DNA of 64,000 nt, taken from the NCBI GenBank assembly GCA_949317995.1, contig OX439039.1, positions 76,056,002-76,120,001 on the forward strand, given 5' to 3'. The notes below the pieces were generated by a model. The model saw only the letters and a program-made list of their open reading frames with translations. It made no database searches and was not told the origin of the DNA. Of the stretch, positions 45,668 through 60,600 are shown one piece after another. The translations under genes and the position numbers were made by a program. Position 1 is the first letter of the stretch, and each line of letters starts with the position of its first letter. The DNA comes from Acholoe squamosa. Lineage: Eukaryota; Annelida; Polychaeta; Phyllodocida; Polynoidae.

Positions 45668-48600
45668 GTGGTTAGAGCTTTGAACTCACAATCAGAAGAA
45701 CAGGAGTTCAAGTCCCTGTGCTGTTATTCACATCGCATATCAGGAGTTTTTTGTCAAACGATTTATAATAAAGTTAGCAATATATGTCAAACCTTTTGTC
45801 CTGAGCCAAGAGATCTTGAAAACAGTTTTCCTTTACATGCTTGGCAAAAGCAGCGGAGCAAAATGAAATGAAAACTTGAAAATTGACATAAAATGCTTTT
45901 TGATTCTCTGAAACCTCAAGCATCAAACAAGCCTAGAACTCTGTTACCCTGCATTGTAAGTCCAGTGTTCTAACCACTACCCTATTCTGGACAGATGACA
46001 TATAGGAGGTAAAGTCTCCAACTCATTCAGATCACCAAGATCAGGCCTTACTTATACATCACAGTTAGGTCAACTCACTTACACATGGTTTCTGAGAATA
46101 ACTGCCCCCATTTGGTGTTTCACTTATACCCTCAGGGACTACTTTCCTTCCCCTTCCCATCAAACACAGGGCAGAAGACCAGAGTCTAGGATGCTAGTAC
46201 TTATGTCTGGGACCAGCATCCTAGTATATGGTCAAGTTGTGGCACACTAGGGACACCTAGAGAGCAATAGAAAAACTAAGACATGCAAGTGTGCATTCCC
46301 TTCCCCAGATGGTGCCACCAAGTAAGTATTGGGAGGGGAAAGAGAAAATTATGCTCAGCCTCTATCTTTGGTAAAAACCGGGGTAGGCTATAGATAGTTA
46401 AATTCAGCGTTCTCATCCTGTTCAGGCCTTCTTGCACCATTTCATGGACAGATGGCCCTGCCTTTTGCCATTATATTGCAGAGACTTCAAAAGGTTTTTT
46501 GTCGATTTTACAAATGCATTGTAGCATATACTCCAATGTTACAAGGGGGGTCAAAAAGTGGCCAAATTTATGGTAGGAAATATTTGAAAGGCCCTTTAGT
46601 AACCTAAATCTTATTCTTGGCTACCCACCTAAAATCACTTTGCATTTGGGTTTTACAATGTATAAGCACACGAAAATGCATAAACTAATGGTTTCATGAG
46701 GAGGTTCCAATGTTGAGCATTGGTGGCAAGACTGAGCCACTTGGAGAATGACTGCTGCTTACATACCACCTGCTAAAATAGGGTAGTGGTTAGAGCTTTG
46801 AACTCACAATCAGAAGAACAGGAGTTCAAGTCCCTGTGCTGTTATTCACATCGCATATCAGGAGATTTTTGTCAAACGATTTATAATAAAGTTAGCAATA
46901 TATGTCAAACCTTTTGTCCTGAGCCAAGAGATCTTGAAAACAGTTTTCCTTTACATGCTTGGCAAAAGCAGCGGAGCAAAATGAAATGAAAACTTGAAAA
47001 TTGACATAAAATGCTTTTTGATTCTCTGAAACCTCAAGCATCAAACAAGCCTAGAACTCTGTTACCCTGCATTGTAAGTCCAGTGTTCTAACCACTACCC
47101 TATTCTGGACAGATGACATATAGGAGGTAAAGTCTCCAACTCATTCAGATCACCAAGATCAGGCCTTACTTATACATCACGGTTAGGTCAACTCACTTAC
47201 ACATGGTTTCTGAGAATAACTGCCCCCATTTGGTGTTTCACTTATACCCTCAGGGACTACTTTCCTTCCCCTTCCCATCAAACACAGGGCAGAAGACCAG
47301 AGTCTAGGATGCTAGTACTTATGTCTGGGACCAGCATCCTAGTATATGGTCAAGTTGTGGCACACTAGGGACACCTAGAGAGCAATAGAAAAACTAAGAC
47401 ATGCAAGTGTGCATTCCCTTCCCCAGATGGTGCCACCAAGTAAGTATTGGGAGGGGAAAGAGAAAATTATGCTCAGCCTCTATCTTTGGTAAAAACCGGG
47501 GTAGGCTATAGATAGTTAAATTCAGCGTTCTCATCCTGTTCAGGCCTTCTTGCACCATTTCATGGACAGATGGCCCTGCCTTTTGCCATTATATTGCAGA
47601 GACTTCAAAAGGTTTTTTGTCGATTTTACAAATGCATTGTAGCATATACTCCAATGTTACAAGGGGGGTCAAAAAGTGGCCAAATTTATGGTAGGAAATA
47701 TTTGAAAGGCCCTTTAGTAACCTAAATCTTATTCTTGGCTACCCACCTAAAATCACTTTGCATTTGGGTTTTACAATGTATAAGCACACGAAAATGCATA
47801 AACTAATGGTTTCATGAGGAGGTTCCAATGTTGAGCATTGGTGTCAAGACTGAGCCACTTGGAGAATGACTGCTGATTACATACCACCTGCTAAAATAGG
47901 GTAGTGGTTAGAGCTTTGAACTCACAATCAGAAGAACAGGAGTTCAAGTCCCTGTGCTGTTATTCACATCGCATATCAGGAGTTTTTTGTCAAACGATTT
48001 ATAATAAAGTTAGCAATATATGTCAAACCTTTTGTCCTGAGCCAAGAGATCTTGAAAACAGTTTTCCTTTACATGCTTGGCAAAAGCAGCGGAGCAAAAT
48101 GAAATGAAAACTTGAAAATTGACATAAAATGCTTTTTGATTCTCTGAAACCTCAAGCATCAAACAAGCCTAGAACTCTGTTACCCTGCATTGTAAGTCCA
48201 GTGTTCTAACCACTACCCTATTCTGGACAGATGACATATAGGAGGTAAAGTCTCCAACTCATTCAGATCACCAAGATCAGGCCTTACTTATACATCACGG
48301 TTAGGTCAACTCACTTACACATGGTTTCTGAGAATAACTGCCCCCATTTGGTGTTTCACTTATACCCTCAGGGACTACTTTCCTTCCCCTTCCCATCAAA
48401 CACAGGGCAGAAGACCAGAGTCTAGGATGCTAGTACTTATGTCTGGGACCAGCATCCTAGTATATGGTCAAGTTGTGGCACACTAGGGACACCTAGAGAG
48501 CAATAGAAAAACTAAGATATGCAAGTGTGCATTCCCTTCCCCAGATGGTGCCACCAAGTAAGTATTGGGAGGGGAAAGAGAAAATTATGCTCAGCCTCTA

Positions 48601-51600
48601 TCTTTGGTAAAAACCGGGGTAGGCTATAGATAGTTAAATTCAGCGTTCTCATCCTGTTCAGGCCTTCTTGCACCATTTCATGGACAGATGGCCCTGCCTT
48701 TTGCCATTATATTGCAGAGACTTCAAAAGGTTTTTTGTCGATTTTACAAATGCATTGTAGCATATACTCCAATGTTACAAGGGGGGTCAAAAAGTGGCCA
48801 AATTTATGGTAGGAAATATTTGAAAGGCCCTTTAGTAACCTAAATCTTATTCTTGGCTACCCACCTAAAATCACTTTGCATTTGGGTTTTACAATGTATA
48901 AGCACACGAAAATGCATAAACTAATGGTTTCATGAGGAGGTTCCAATGTTGAGCATTGGTGGCAAGACTGAGCCACTTGGAGAATGACTGCTGCTTACAT
49001 ACCACCTGCTAAAATAGGGTAGTGGTTAGAGCTTTGAACTCACAATCAGAAGAACAGGAGTTCAAGTCCCTGTGCTGTTATTCACATCGCATATCAGGAG
49101 TTTTTTGTCAAACGATTTATAATAAAGTTAGCAATATATGTCAAACCTTTTGTCCTGAGCCAAGAGATCTTGAAAACAGTTTTCCTTTACATGCTTGGCA
49201 AAAGCAGCGGAGCAAAATGAAATGAAAACTTGAAAATTGACATAAAATGCTTTTTGATTCTCTGAAACCTCAAGCATCAAACAAGCCTAGAACTCTGTTA
49301 CCCTGCATTGTAAGTCCAGTGTTCTAACCACTACCCTATTCTGGACAGATGACATATAGGAGGTAAAGTCTCCAACTCATTCAGATCACCAAGATCAGGC
49401 CTTACTTATACATCACGGTTAGGTCAACTCACTTACACATGGTTTCTGAGAATAACTGCCCCCATTTGGTGTTTCACTTATACCCTCAGGGACTACTTTC
49501 CTTCCCCTTCCCATCAAACACAGGGCAGAAGACCAGAGTCTAGGATGCTAGTACTTATGTCTGGGACCAGCATCCTAGTATATGGTCAAGTTGTGGCACA
49601 CTAGGGACACCTAGAGAGCAATAGAAAAACTAAGATATGCAAGTGTGCATTCCCTTCCCCAGATGGTGCCACCAAGTAAGTATTGGGAGGGGAAAGAGAA
49701 AATTATGCTCAGCCTCTATCTTTGGTAAAAACCGGGGAAGGCTATAGATAGTTAAATTCAGCGTTCTCATCCTGTTCAGGCCTTCTTGCACCATTTCATG
49801 GACAGATGGCCCTGCCTTTTGCCATTATATTGCAGAGACTTCAAAAGGTTTTTTGTCGATTTTACAAATGCATTGTAGCATATACTCCAATGTTACAAGG
49901 GGGGTCAAAAAGTGGCCAAATTTATGGTAGGAAATATTTGAAAGGCCCTTTAGTAACCTAAATCTTATTCTTGGCTACCCACCTAAAATCACTTTGCATT
50001 TGGGTTTTACAATGTATAAGCACACGAAAATGCATAAACTAATGGTTTCATGAGGAGGTTCCAATGTTGAGCATTGGTGGCAAGACTGAGCCACTTGGAG
50101 AATGACTGCTGCTTACATACCACCTGCTAAAATAGGGTAGTGGTTAGAGCTTTGAACTCACAATCAGAAGAACAGGAGTTCAAGTCCCTGTGCTGTTTTT
50201 CACATCGCATATCAGGAGTTTTTTGTCAAACGATTTATAATAAAGTTAGCAATATATGTCAAACCTTTTGTCCTGAGCCAAGAGATCTTGAAAACAGTTT
50301 TCCTTTACATGCTTGGCAAAAGCAGCGGAGCAAAATGAAATGAAAACTTGAAAATTGACATAAAATGCTTTTTGATTCTCTGAAACCTCAAGCATCAAAC
50401 AAGCCTAGAACTCTGTTACCCTGCATTGTAAGTCCAGTGTTCTAACCACTACCCTATTCTGGACAGATGACATATAGGAGGTAAAGTCTCCAACTCATTC
50501 AGATCACCAAGATCAGGCCTTACTTATACATCACGGTTAGGTCAACTCACTTACACATGGTTTCTGAGAATAACTGCCCCCATTTGGTGTTTCACTTATA
50601 CCCTCAGGGACTACTTTCCTTCCCCTTCCCATCAAACACAGGGCAGAAGACCAGAGTCTAGGATGCTAGTACTTATGTCTGGGACCAGCATCCTAGTATA
50701 TGGTCAAGTTGTGGCACACTAGGGACACCTAGAGAGCAATAGAAAAACTAAGATATGCAAGTGTGCATTCCCTTCCCCAGATGGTGCCACCAAGTAAGTA
50801 TTGGGAGGGGAAAGAGAAAATTATGCTCAGCCTCTATCTTTGGTAAAAACCGGGGTAGGCTATAGATAGTTAAATTCAGCGTTCTCATCCTGTTCAGGCC
50901 TTCTTGCACCATTTCATGGACAGATGGCCCTGCCTTTTGCCATTATATTGCAGAGACTTCAAAAGGTTTTTTGTCGATTTTACAAATGCATTGTAGCATA
51001 TACTCCAATGTTACAAGGGGGGTCAAAAAGTGGCCAAATTTATGGTAGGAAATATTTGAAAGGCCCTTTAGTAACCTAAATCTTATTCTTGGCTACCCAC
51101 CTAAAATCACTTTGCATTTGGGTTTTACAATGTATAAGCACACGAAAATGCATAAACTAATGGTTTCATGAGGAGGTTCCAATGTTGAGCATTGGTGGCA
51201 AGACTGAGCCACTTGGAGAATGACTGCTGCTTACATACCACCTGCTAAAATAGGGTAGTGGTTAGAGCTTTGAACTCACAATCAGAAGAAGAGGAGTTCA
51301 AGTCCCTGTGCTGTTATTCACATCGCATATCAGGAGATTTTTGTCAAACGATTTATAATAAAGTTAGCAATATATGTCAAACCTTTTGTCCTGAGCCAAG
51401 AGATCTTGAAAACAGTTTTCCTTTACATGCTTGGCAAAAGCAGCGGAGCAAAATGAAATGAAAACTTGAAAATTGACATAAAATGCTTTTTGATTCTCTG
51501 AAACCTCAAGCATCAAACAAGCCTAGAACTCTGTTACCCTGCATTGTAAGTCCAGTGTTCTAACCACTACCCTATTCTGGACAGATGACATATAGGAGGT

Positions 51601-54600
51601 AAAGTCTCCAACTCATTCAGATCACCAAGATCAGGCCTTACTTATACATCACGGTTAGGTCAACTCACTTACACATGGTTTCTGAGAATAACTGCCCCCA
51701 TTTGGTGTTTCACTTATACCCTCAGGGACTACTTTCCTTCCCCTTCCCATCAAACACAGGGCAGAAGACCAGAGTCTAGGATGCTAGTACTTATGTCTGG
51801 GACCAGCATCCTAGTATATGGTCAAGTTGTGGCACACTAGGGACACCTAGAGAGCAATAGAAAAACTAAGACATGCAAGTGTGCATTCCCTTCCCCAGAT
51901 GGTGCCACCAAGTAAGTATTGGGAGGGGAAAGAGAAAATTATGCTCAGCCTCTATCTTTGGTAAAAACCGGGGTAGGCTATAGATAGTTAAATTCAGCAT
52001 TCTCATCCTGTTCAGGCCTTCTTGCACCATTTCATGGACAGATGGCCCTGCCTTTTGCCATTATATTGCAGAGACTTCAAAAGGTTTTTTGTCGATTTTA
52101 CAAATGCATTGTAGCATATACTCCAATGTTACAAGGGGGGTCAAAAAGTGGCCAAATTTATGGTAGGAAATATTTGAAAGGCCCTTTAGTAACCTAAATC
52201 TTATTCTTGGCTACCCACCTAAAATCACTTTGCATTTGGGTTTTACAATGTATAAGCACACGAAAATGCATAAACTAATGGTTTCATGAGGAGGTTCCAA
52301 TGTTGAGCATTGGTGGCAAGACTGAGCCACTTGGAGAATGACTGCTGCTTACATACCACCTGCTAAAATAGGGTAGTGGTTAGAGCTTTGAACTCACAAT
52401 CAGAAGAACAGGAGTTCAAGTCCCTGTGCTGTTATTCACATCGCATATCAGGAGTTTTTTGTCAAACGATTTATAATAAAGTTAGCAATATATGTCAAAC
52501 CTTTTGTCCTGAGCCAAGAGATCTTGAAAACAGTTTTCCTTTACATGCTTGGCAAAAGCAGCGGAGCAAAATGAAATGAAAACTTGAAAATTGACATAAA
52601 ATGCTTTTTGATTCTCTGAAACCTCAAGCATCAAACAAGCCTAGAACTCTGTTACCCTGCATTGTAAGTCCAGTGTTCTAACCACTACCCTATTCTGGAC
52701 AGATGACATATAGGAGGTAAAGTCTCCAACTCATTCAGATCACCAAGATCAGGCCTTACTTATACATCACGGTTAGGTCAACTCACTTACACATGGTTTC
52801 TGAGAATAACTGCCCCCATTTGGTGTTTCACTTATACCCTCAGGGACTACTTTCCTTCCCCTTCCCATCAAACACAGGGCAGAAGACCAGAGTCTAGGAT
52901 GCTAGTACTTATGTCTGGGACCAGCATCCTAGTATATGGTCAAGTTGTGGCACACTAGGGACACCTAGAGAGCAATAGAAAAACTAAGATATGCAAGTGT
53001 GCATTCCCTTCCCCAGATGGTGCCACCAAGTAAGTATTGGGAGGGGAAAGAGAAAATTATGCTCAGCCTCTATCTTTGGTAAAAACCGGGGTAGGCTATA
53101 GATAGTTAAATTCAGCGTTCTCATCCTGTTCAGGCCTTCTTGCACCATTTCATGGACAGATGGCCCTGCCTTTTGCCATTATATTGCAGAGACTTCAAAA
53201 GGTTTTTTGTCGATTTTACAAATGCATTGTAGCATATACTCCAATGTTACAAGGGGGGTCAAAAAGTGGCCAAATTTATGGTAGGAAATATTTGAAAGGC
53301 CCTTTAGTAACCTAAATCTTATTCTTGGCTACCCACCTAAAATCACTTTGCATTTGGGTTTTACAATGTATAAGCACACGAAAATGCATAAACTAATGGT
53401 TTCATGAGGAGGTTCCAATGTTGAGCATTGGTGGCAAGACTGAGCCACTTGGAGAATGACTGCTGCTTACATACCACCTGCTAAAATAGGGTAGTGGTTA
53501 GAGCTTTGAACTCACAATCAGAAGAACAGGAGTTCAAGTCCCTGTGCTGTTATTCACATCGCATATCAGGAGTTTTTTGTCAAACGATTTATAATAAAGT
53601 TAGCAATATATGTCAAACCTTTTGTCCTGAGCCAAGAGATCTTGAAAACAGTTTTCCTTTACATGCTTGGCAAAAGCAGCGGAGCAAAATGAAATGAAAA
53701 CTTGAAAATTGACATAAAATGCTTTTTGATTCTCTGAAACCTCAAGCATCAAACAAGCCTAGAACTCTGTTACCCTGCATTGTAAGTCCAGTGTTCTAAC
53801 CACTACCCTATTCTGGACAGATGACATATAGGAGGTAAAGTCTCCAACTCATTCAGATCACCAAGATCAGGCCTTACTTATACATCACGGTTAGGTCAAC
53901 TCACTTACACATGGTTTCTGAGAATAACTGCCCCCATTTGGTGTTTCACTTATACCCTCAGGGACTACTTTCCTTCCCCTTCCCATCAAACACAGGGCAG
54001 AAGACCAGAGTCTAGGATGCTAGTACTTATGTCTGGGACCAGCATCCTAGTATATGGTCAAGTTGTGGCACACTAGGGACACCTAGAGAGCAATAGAAAA
54101 ACTAAGATATGCAAGTGTGCATTCCCTTCCCCAGATGGTGCCACCAAGTAAGTATTGGGAGGGGAAAGAGAAAATTATGCTCAGCCTCTATCTTTGGTAA
54201 AAACCGGGGTAGGCTATACATAGTTAAATTCAGCGTTCTCATCCTGTTCAGGCCTTCTTGCACCATTTCATGGACACATGGCCCTGCCTTTTGCCATTAT
54301 ATGGCAGAGACTTCAAAAGGTTTTTTGTCAATTTTACAAATGCATTGTAACATATAATCCAATGTTACAAGGGGGGTCAAAAAGTGGCCAAATTTATGGT
54401 AGGAAATATTTGAATGGCCCTTTAGTAACCTAAATCTTATTCTTGGCTACCCACCTAAAATCACTTTGCATTTGGGTTTTACAATGTATAAGCACACGAA
54501 AATGCATAAACTAATGGTTTCATGAGAAGGTTCCAATGTTGAGCATTGGTGGCAAGACTGAGCCACTTGGAGAATGACTGCTGCTTACATACCACCTGCT

Positions 54601-57600
54601 AAAATAGGGTAGTGGTTAGAGCTTTGAACTCACAATCAGAAGAAGAGGAGTTCAAGTCCCTGTGCTGTTATTCACATCGCATATCAGGAGTTTTTTGTCA
54701 AATTATTTATAATAAAGTTAGCAATATATGTCAAACCTTTTGTCCTGAGCCAAGAGATCTTTTTGATTAAAATCACTTGGCATTTGGGTTTTACAATGTA
54801 TTAGCACACGAAAATGCATGAACTAATGGTTTCATGAGGAGGTTCCAATGTTGAGCATTGGTGGCAAGACTGAGCCACTTGGAGAATGACTGCTGCTTAC
54901 ATACCACCTGCTAAAATAGGGTAGTGGTTAGAGTTTTGAACTCACAATCAGAAGAACAGAAGTTTAAGTCCCTGTGCTGTTATTCACATCGCATATCAGG
55001 AGTTTTTTGTCAAACGATTTATAATAAAGTTAGCAATATATGTCAAACCTTTTGTCCTGAGCCAAGAGATCTTGAAAACAGTTTTCCTTTACATGCTTGG
55101 CAAAAGCAGCGGAGCAAAATGAAATGAAAACTTGAAAATTGACATAAAATGCTTTTTGATTCTCTGAAACCTCAAGCATCAAACAAGCCTAGAACTCTGT
55201 TACCCTGCATTGTAAGTCCAGTGTTCTAACCACTACCCTATTCTGGACAGATGACATATAGGAGGTAAAGTCTCCAACTCATTCAGATCACCAAGATCAG
55301 GCCTTACTTATACATCACGGTTAGGTCAACTCACTTACACATGGTTTCTGAGAATAACTGCCCCCATTTGGTGTTTCACTTATACCCTCAGGGACTACTT
55401 TCCTTCCCCTTCCCATCAAACACAGGGCAGAAGACCAGAGTCTAGGATGCTAGTACTTATGTCTAGGACCAGCATCCTAGTATATGGTCAAGTTGTGGCA
55501 CACTAGGGACACCTAGAGAGCAATAGAAAAACTAAGATATGCAAGTGTGCATTCCCTTCCCCAGATGGTGCCACCAAGTAAGTATTGGGAGGGGAAAGAG
55601 AAAATTATGCTCAGCCTCTATCTTTGGTAAAAACCGGGGTAGGCTATAGATAGTTAAATTCAGCGTTCTCATCCTGTTCAGGCCTTCTTGCACCATTTCA
55701 TGGACAGATGGCCCTGCCTTTTGCCATTATATTGCAGAGACTTCAAAAGGTTTTTTGTCGATTTTACAAATGCATTGTAGCATATACTCCAATGTTACAA
55801 GGGGGGTCAAAAAGTGGCCAAATTTATGGTAGGAAATATTTGAAAGGCCCTTTAGTAACCTAAATCTTATTCTTGGCTACCCACCTAAAATCACTTTGCA
55901 TTTGGGTTTTACAATGTATAAGCACACGAAAATGCATAAACTAATGGTTTCATGAGGAGGTTCCAATGTTGAGCATTGGTGGCAAGACTGAGCCACTTGG
56001 AGAATGACTGCTGCTTACATAACACCTGCTAAAATAGGGTAGTGGTTAGAGCTTTGAACTCACAATCAGAAGAAGAGGAGTTCAAGTCCCTGTGCTGTTA
56101 TTCACATCGCATATCAGGAGATTTTTGTCAAACGATTTATAATAAAGTTATCAATATATGTCAAACCTTTTGTCCTGAGCCAAGAGATCTTGAAAACAGT
56201 TTTCCTTTACATGCTTGGCAAAAGCAGCGGAGCAAAATGAAATGAAAACTTGAAAATTGACATAAAATGCTTTTTGATTCTCTGAAACCTCAAGCATCAA
56301 ACAAGCCTAGAACTCTGTTACCCTGCATTGTAAGTCCAGTGTTCTAACCACTACCCTATTCTGGACAGATGACATATAGGAGGTAAAGTCTCCAACTCAT
56401 TCAGATCACCAAGATCAGGCCTTACTTATACATCACGGTTAGGTCAACTCACTTACACATGGTTTCTGAGAATAACTGCCCCCATTTGGTGTTTCACTTA
56501 TACCCTCAGGGACTACTTTCCTTCCCCTTCCCATCAAACACAGGGCAGAACACCAGAGTCTAGGATGCTAGTACTTATGTCTGGGACCAGCATCCTAGTA
56601 TATGGTCAAGTTGTGGCACACTAGGGACACCTAGAGAGCAATAGAAAAACTAAGACATGCAAGTGTGCATTCCCTTCCCCAGATGGTGCCACCAAGTAAG
56701 TATTGGGAGGGGAAAGAGAAAATTATGCTCAGCCTCTATCTTTGGTAAAAACCGGGGTAGGCTATAGATAGTTAAATTCAGCGTTCTCATCCTGTTCAGG
56801 CCTTCTTGCACCATTTCATGGACAGATGGCCCTGCCTTTTGCCATTATATTGCAGAGACTTCAAAAGGTTTTTTGTCGATTTTACAAATGCATTGTAGCA
56901 TATACTCCAATGTTACAAGGGGGGTCAAAAAGTGGCCAAATTTATGGTAGGAAATATTTGAAAGGCCCTTTAGTAACCTAAATCTTATTCTTGGCTACCC
57001 ACCTAAAATCACTTTGCATTTGGGTTTTACAATGTATAAGCACACGAAAATGCATAAACTAATGGTTTCATGAGGAGGTTCCAATGTTGAGCATTGGTGG
57101 CAAGACTGAGCCACTTGGAGAATGACTGCTGCTTACATACCACCTGCTAAAATAGGGTAGTGGTTAGAGCTTTGAACTCACAATCAGAAGAACAGGAGTT
57201 CAAGTCCCTGTGCTGTTATTCACATCGCATATCAGGAGTTTTTTGTCAAACGATTTATAATAAAGTTAGCAATATATGTCAAACCTTTTGTCCTGAGCCA
57301 AGAGATCTTGAAAACAGTTTTCCTTTACATGCTTGGCAAAAGCAGCGGAGCAAAATGAAATGAAAACTTGAAAATTGACATAAAATGCTTTTTGATTCTC
57401 TGAAACCTCAAGCATCAAACAAGCCTAGAACTCTGTTACCCTGCATTGTAAGTCCAGTGTTCTAACCACTACCCTATTCTGGACAGATGACATATAGGAG
57501 GTAAAGTCTCCAACTCATTCAGATCACCAAGATCAGGCCTTACTTATACATCACGGTTAGGTCAACTCACTTACACATGGTTTCTGAGAATAACTGCCCC

Positions 57601-60600
57601 CATTTGGTGTTTCACTTATACCCTCAGGGACTACTTTCCTTCCCCTTCCCATCAAACACAGGGCAGAAGACCAGAGTCTAGGATGCTAGTACTTATGTCT
57701 GGGACCAGCATCCTAGTATATGGTCAAGTTGTGGCACACTAGGGACACCTAGAGAGCAATAGAAAAACTAAGATATGCAAGTGTGCATTCCCTTCCCCAG
57801 ATGGTGCCACCAAGTAAGTATTGGGAGGGGAAAGAGAAAATTATGCTCAGCCTCTATCTTTGGTAAAAACCGGGGTAGGCTATAGATAGTTAAATTCAGC
57901 GTTCTCATCCTGTTCAGGCCTTCTTGCACCATTTCATGGACAGATGGCCCTGCCTTTTGCCATTATATTGCAGAGACTTCAAAAGGTTTTTTGTCGATTT
58001 TACAAATGCATTGTAGCATATACTCCAATGTTACAAGGGGGGTCAAAAAGTGGCCAAATTTATGGTAGGAAATATTTGAAAGGCCCTTTAGTAACCTAAA
58101 TCTTATTCTTGGCTACCCACCTAAAATCACTTTGCATTTGGGTTTTACAATGTATAAGCACACGAAAATGCATAAACTAATGGTTTCATGAGGAGGTTCC
58201 AATGTTGAGCATTGGTGGCAAGACTGAGCCACTTGGAGAATGACTGCTGCTTACATACCACCTGCTAAAATAGGGTAGTGGTTAGAGCTTTGAACTCACA
58301 ATCAGAAGAACAGGAGTTCAAGTCCCTGTGCTGTTATTCACATCGCATATCAGGAGATTTTTGTCAAACGATTTATAATAAAGTTAGCAATATATGTCAA
58401 ACCTTTTGTCCTGAGCCAAGAGATCTTGAAAACAGTTTTCCTTTACATGCTTGGCAAAAGCAGCGGAGCAAAATGAAATGAAAACTTGAAAATTGACATA
58501 AAATGCTTTTTGATTCTCTGAAACCTCAAGCATCAAACAAGCCTAGAACTCTGTTACCCTGCATTGTAAGTCCAGTGTTCTAACCACTACCCTATTCTGG
58601 ACAGATGACATATAGGAGGTAAAGTCTCCAACTCATTCAGATCACCAAGATCAGGCCTTACTTATACATCACGGTTAGGTCAACTCACTTACACATGGTT
58701 TCTGAGAATAACTGCCCCCATTTGGTGTTTCACTTATACCCTCAGGGACTACTTTCCTTCCCCTTCCCATCAAACACAGGGCAGAAGACCAGAGTCTAGG
58801 ATGCTAGTACTTATGTCTGGGACCAGCATCCTAGTATATGGTCAAGTTGTGGCACACTAGGGACACCTAGAGAGCAATAGAAAAACTAAGATATGCAAGT
58901 GTGCATTCCCTTCCCCAGATGGTGCCACCAAGTAAGTATTGGGAGGGGAAAGAGAAAATTATGCTCAGCCTCTATCTTTGGTAAAAACCGGGGTAGGCTA
59001 TAGATAGTTAAATTCAGCATTCTCATCCTGTTCAGGCCTTCTTGCACCATTTCATGGACAGATGGCCCTGCCTTTTGCCATTATATTGCAGAGACTTCAA
59101 AAGGTTTTTTGTCGATTTTACAAATGCATTGTAGCATATACTCCAATGTTACAAGGGGGGTCAAAAAGTGGCCAAATTTATGGTAGGAAATATTTGAAAG
59201 GCCCTTTAGTAACCTAAATCTTATTCTTGGCTACCCACCTAAAATCACTTTGCATTTGGGTTTTACAATGTATAAGCACACGGAAATGCATAAACTAATG
59301 GTTTCATGAGGAGGTTCCAATGTTGAGCATTGGTGGCAAGACTGAGCCACTTGGAGAATGACTGCTGCTTACATACCACCTGCTAAAATAGGGTAGTGGT
59401 TAGAGCTTTGAACTCACAATCAGAAGAAGAGGAGTTCAAGTCCCTGTGCTGTTATTCACATCGCATATCAGGAGATTTTTGTCGAACGATTTATAATAAA
59501 GTTAGCAATATATGTCAAACCTTTTGTCCTGAGCCAAGAGATCTTGAAAACAGTTTTCCTTTACATGCTTGGCAAAAGCAGCGGAGCAAAATGAAATGAA
59601 AACTTGAAAATTGACATAAAATGCTTTTTGATTCTCTGAAACCTCAAGCATCAAACAAGCCTAGAACTCTGTTACCCTGCATTGTAAGTCCAGTGTTCTA
59701 ACCACTACCCTATTCTGGACAGATGACATATAGGAGGTAAAGTCTCCAACTCATTCAGATCACCAAGATCAGGCCTTACTTATACATCACGGTTAGGTCA
59801 ACTCACTTACACATGGTTTCTGAGAATAACTGCCCCCATTTGGTGTTTCACTTATACCCTCAGGGACTACTTTCCTTCCCCTTCCCATCAAACACAGGGC
59901 AGAAGACCAGAGTCTAGGATGCTAGTACTTATGTCTGGGACCAGCATCCTAGTATATGGTCAAGTTGTGGCACACTAGGGACACCTAGAGAGCAATAGAA
60001 AAACTAAGATATGCAAGTGTGCATTCCCTTCCCCAGATGGTGCCACCAAGTAAGTATTGGGAGGGGAAAGAGAAAATTATGCTCAGCCTCTATCTTTGGT
60101 AAAAACCGGGGTAGGCTATAGATAGTTAAATTCAGCGTTCTCATCCTGTTCAGGCCTTCTTGCACCATTTCATGGACAGATGGCCCTGCCTTTTGCCATT
60201 ATATTGCAGAGACTTCAAAAGGTTTTTTGTCGATTTTACAAATGCATTGTAGCATATACTCCAATGTTACAAGGGGGGTCAAAAAGTGGCCAAATTTATG
60301 GTAGGAAATATTTGAAAGGCCCTTTAGTAACCTAAATCTTATTCTTGGCTACCCACCTAAAATCACTTTGCATTTGGGTTTTACAATGTATAAGCACACG
60401 AAAATGCATAAACTAATGGTTTCATGAGGAGGTTCCAATGTTGAGCATTGGTGGCAAGACTGAGCCACTTGGAGAATGACTGCTGCTTACATACCACCTG
60501 CTAAAATAGGGTAGTGGTTAGAGCTTTGAACTCACAATCAGAAGAACAGGAGTTCAAGTCCCTGTGCTGTTATTCACATCGCATATCAGGAGTTTTTTGT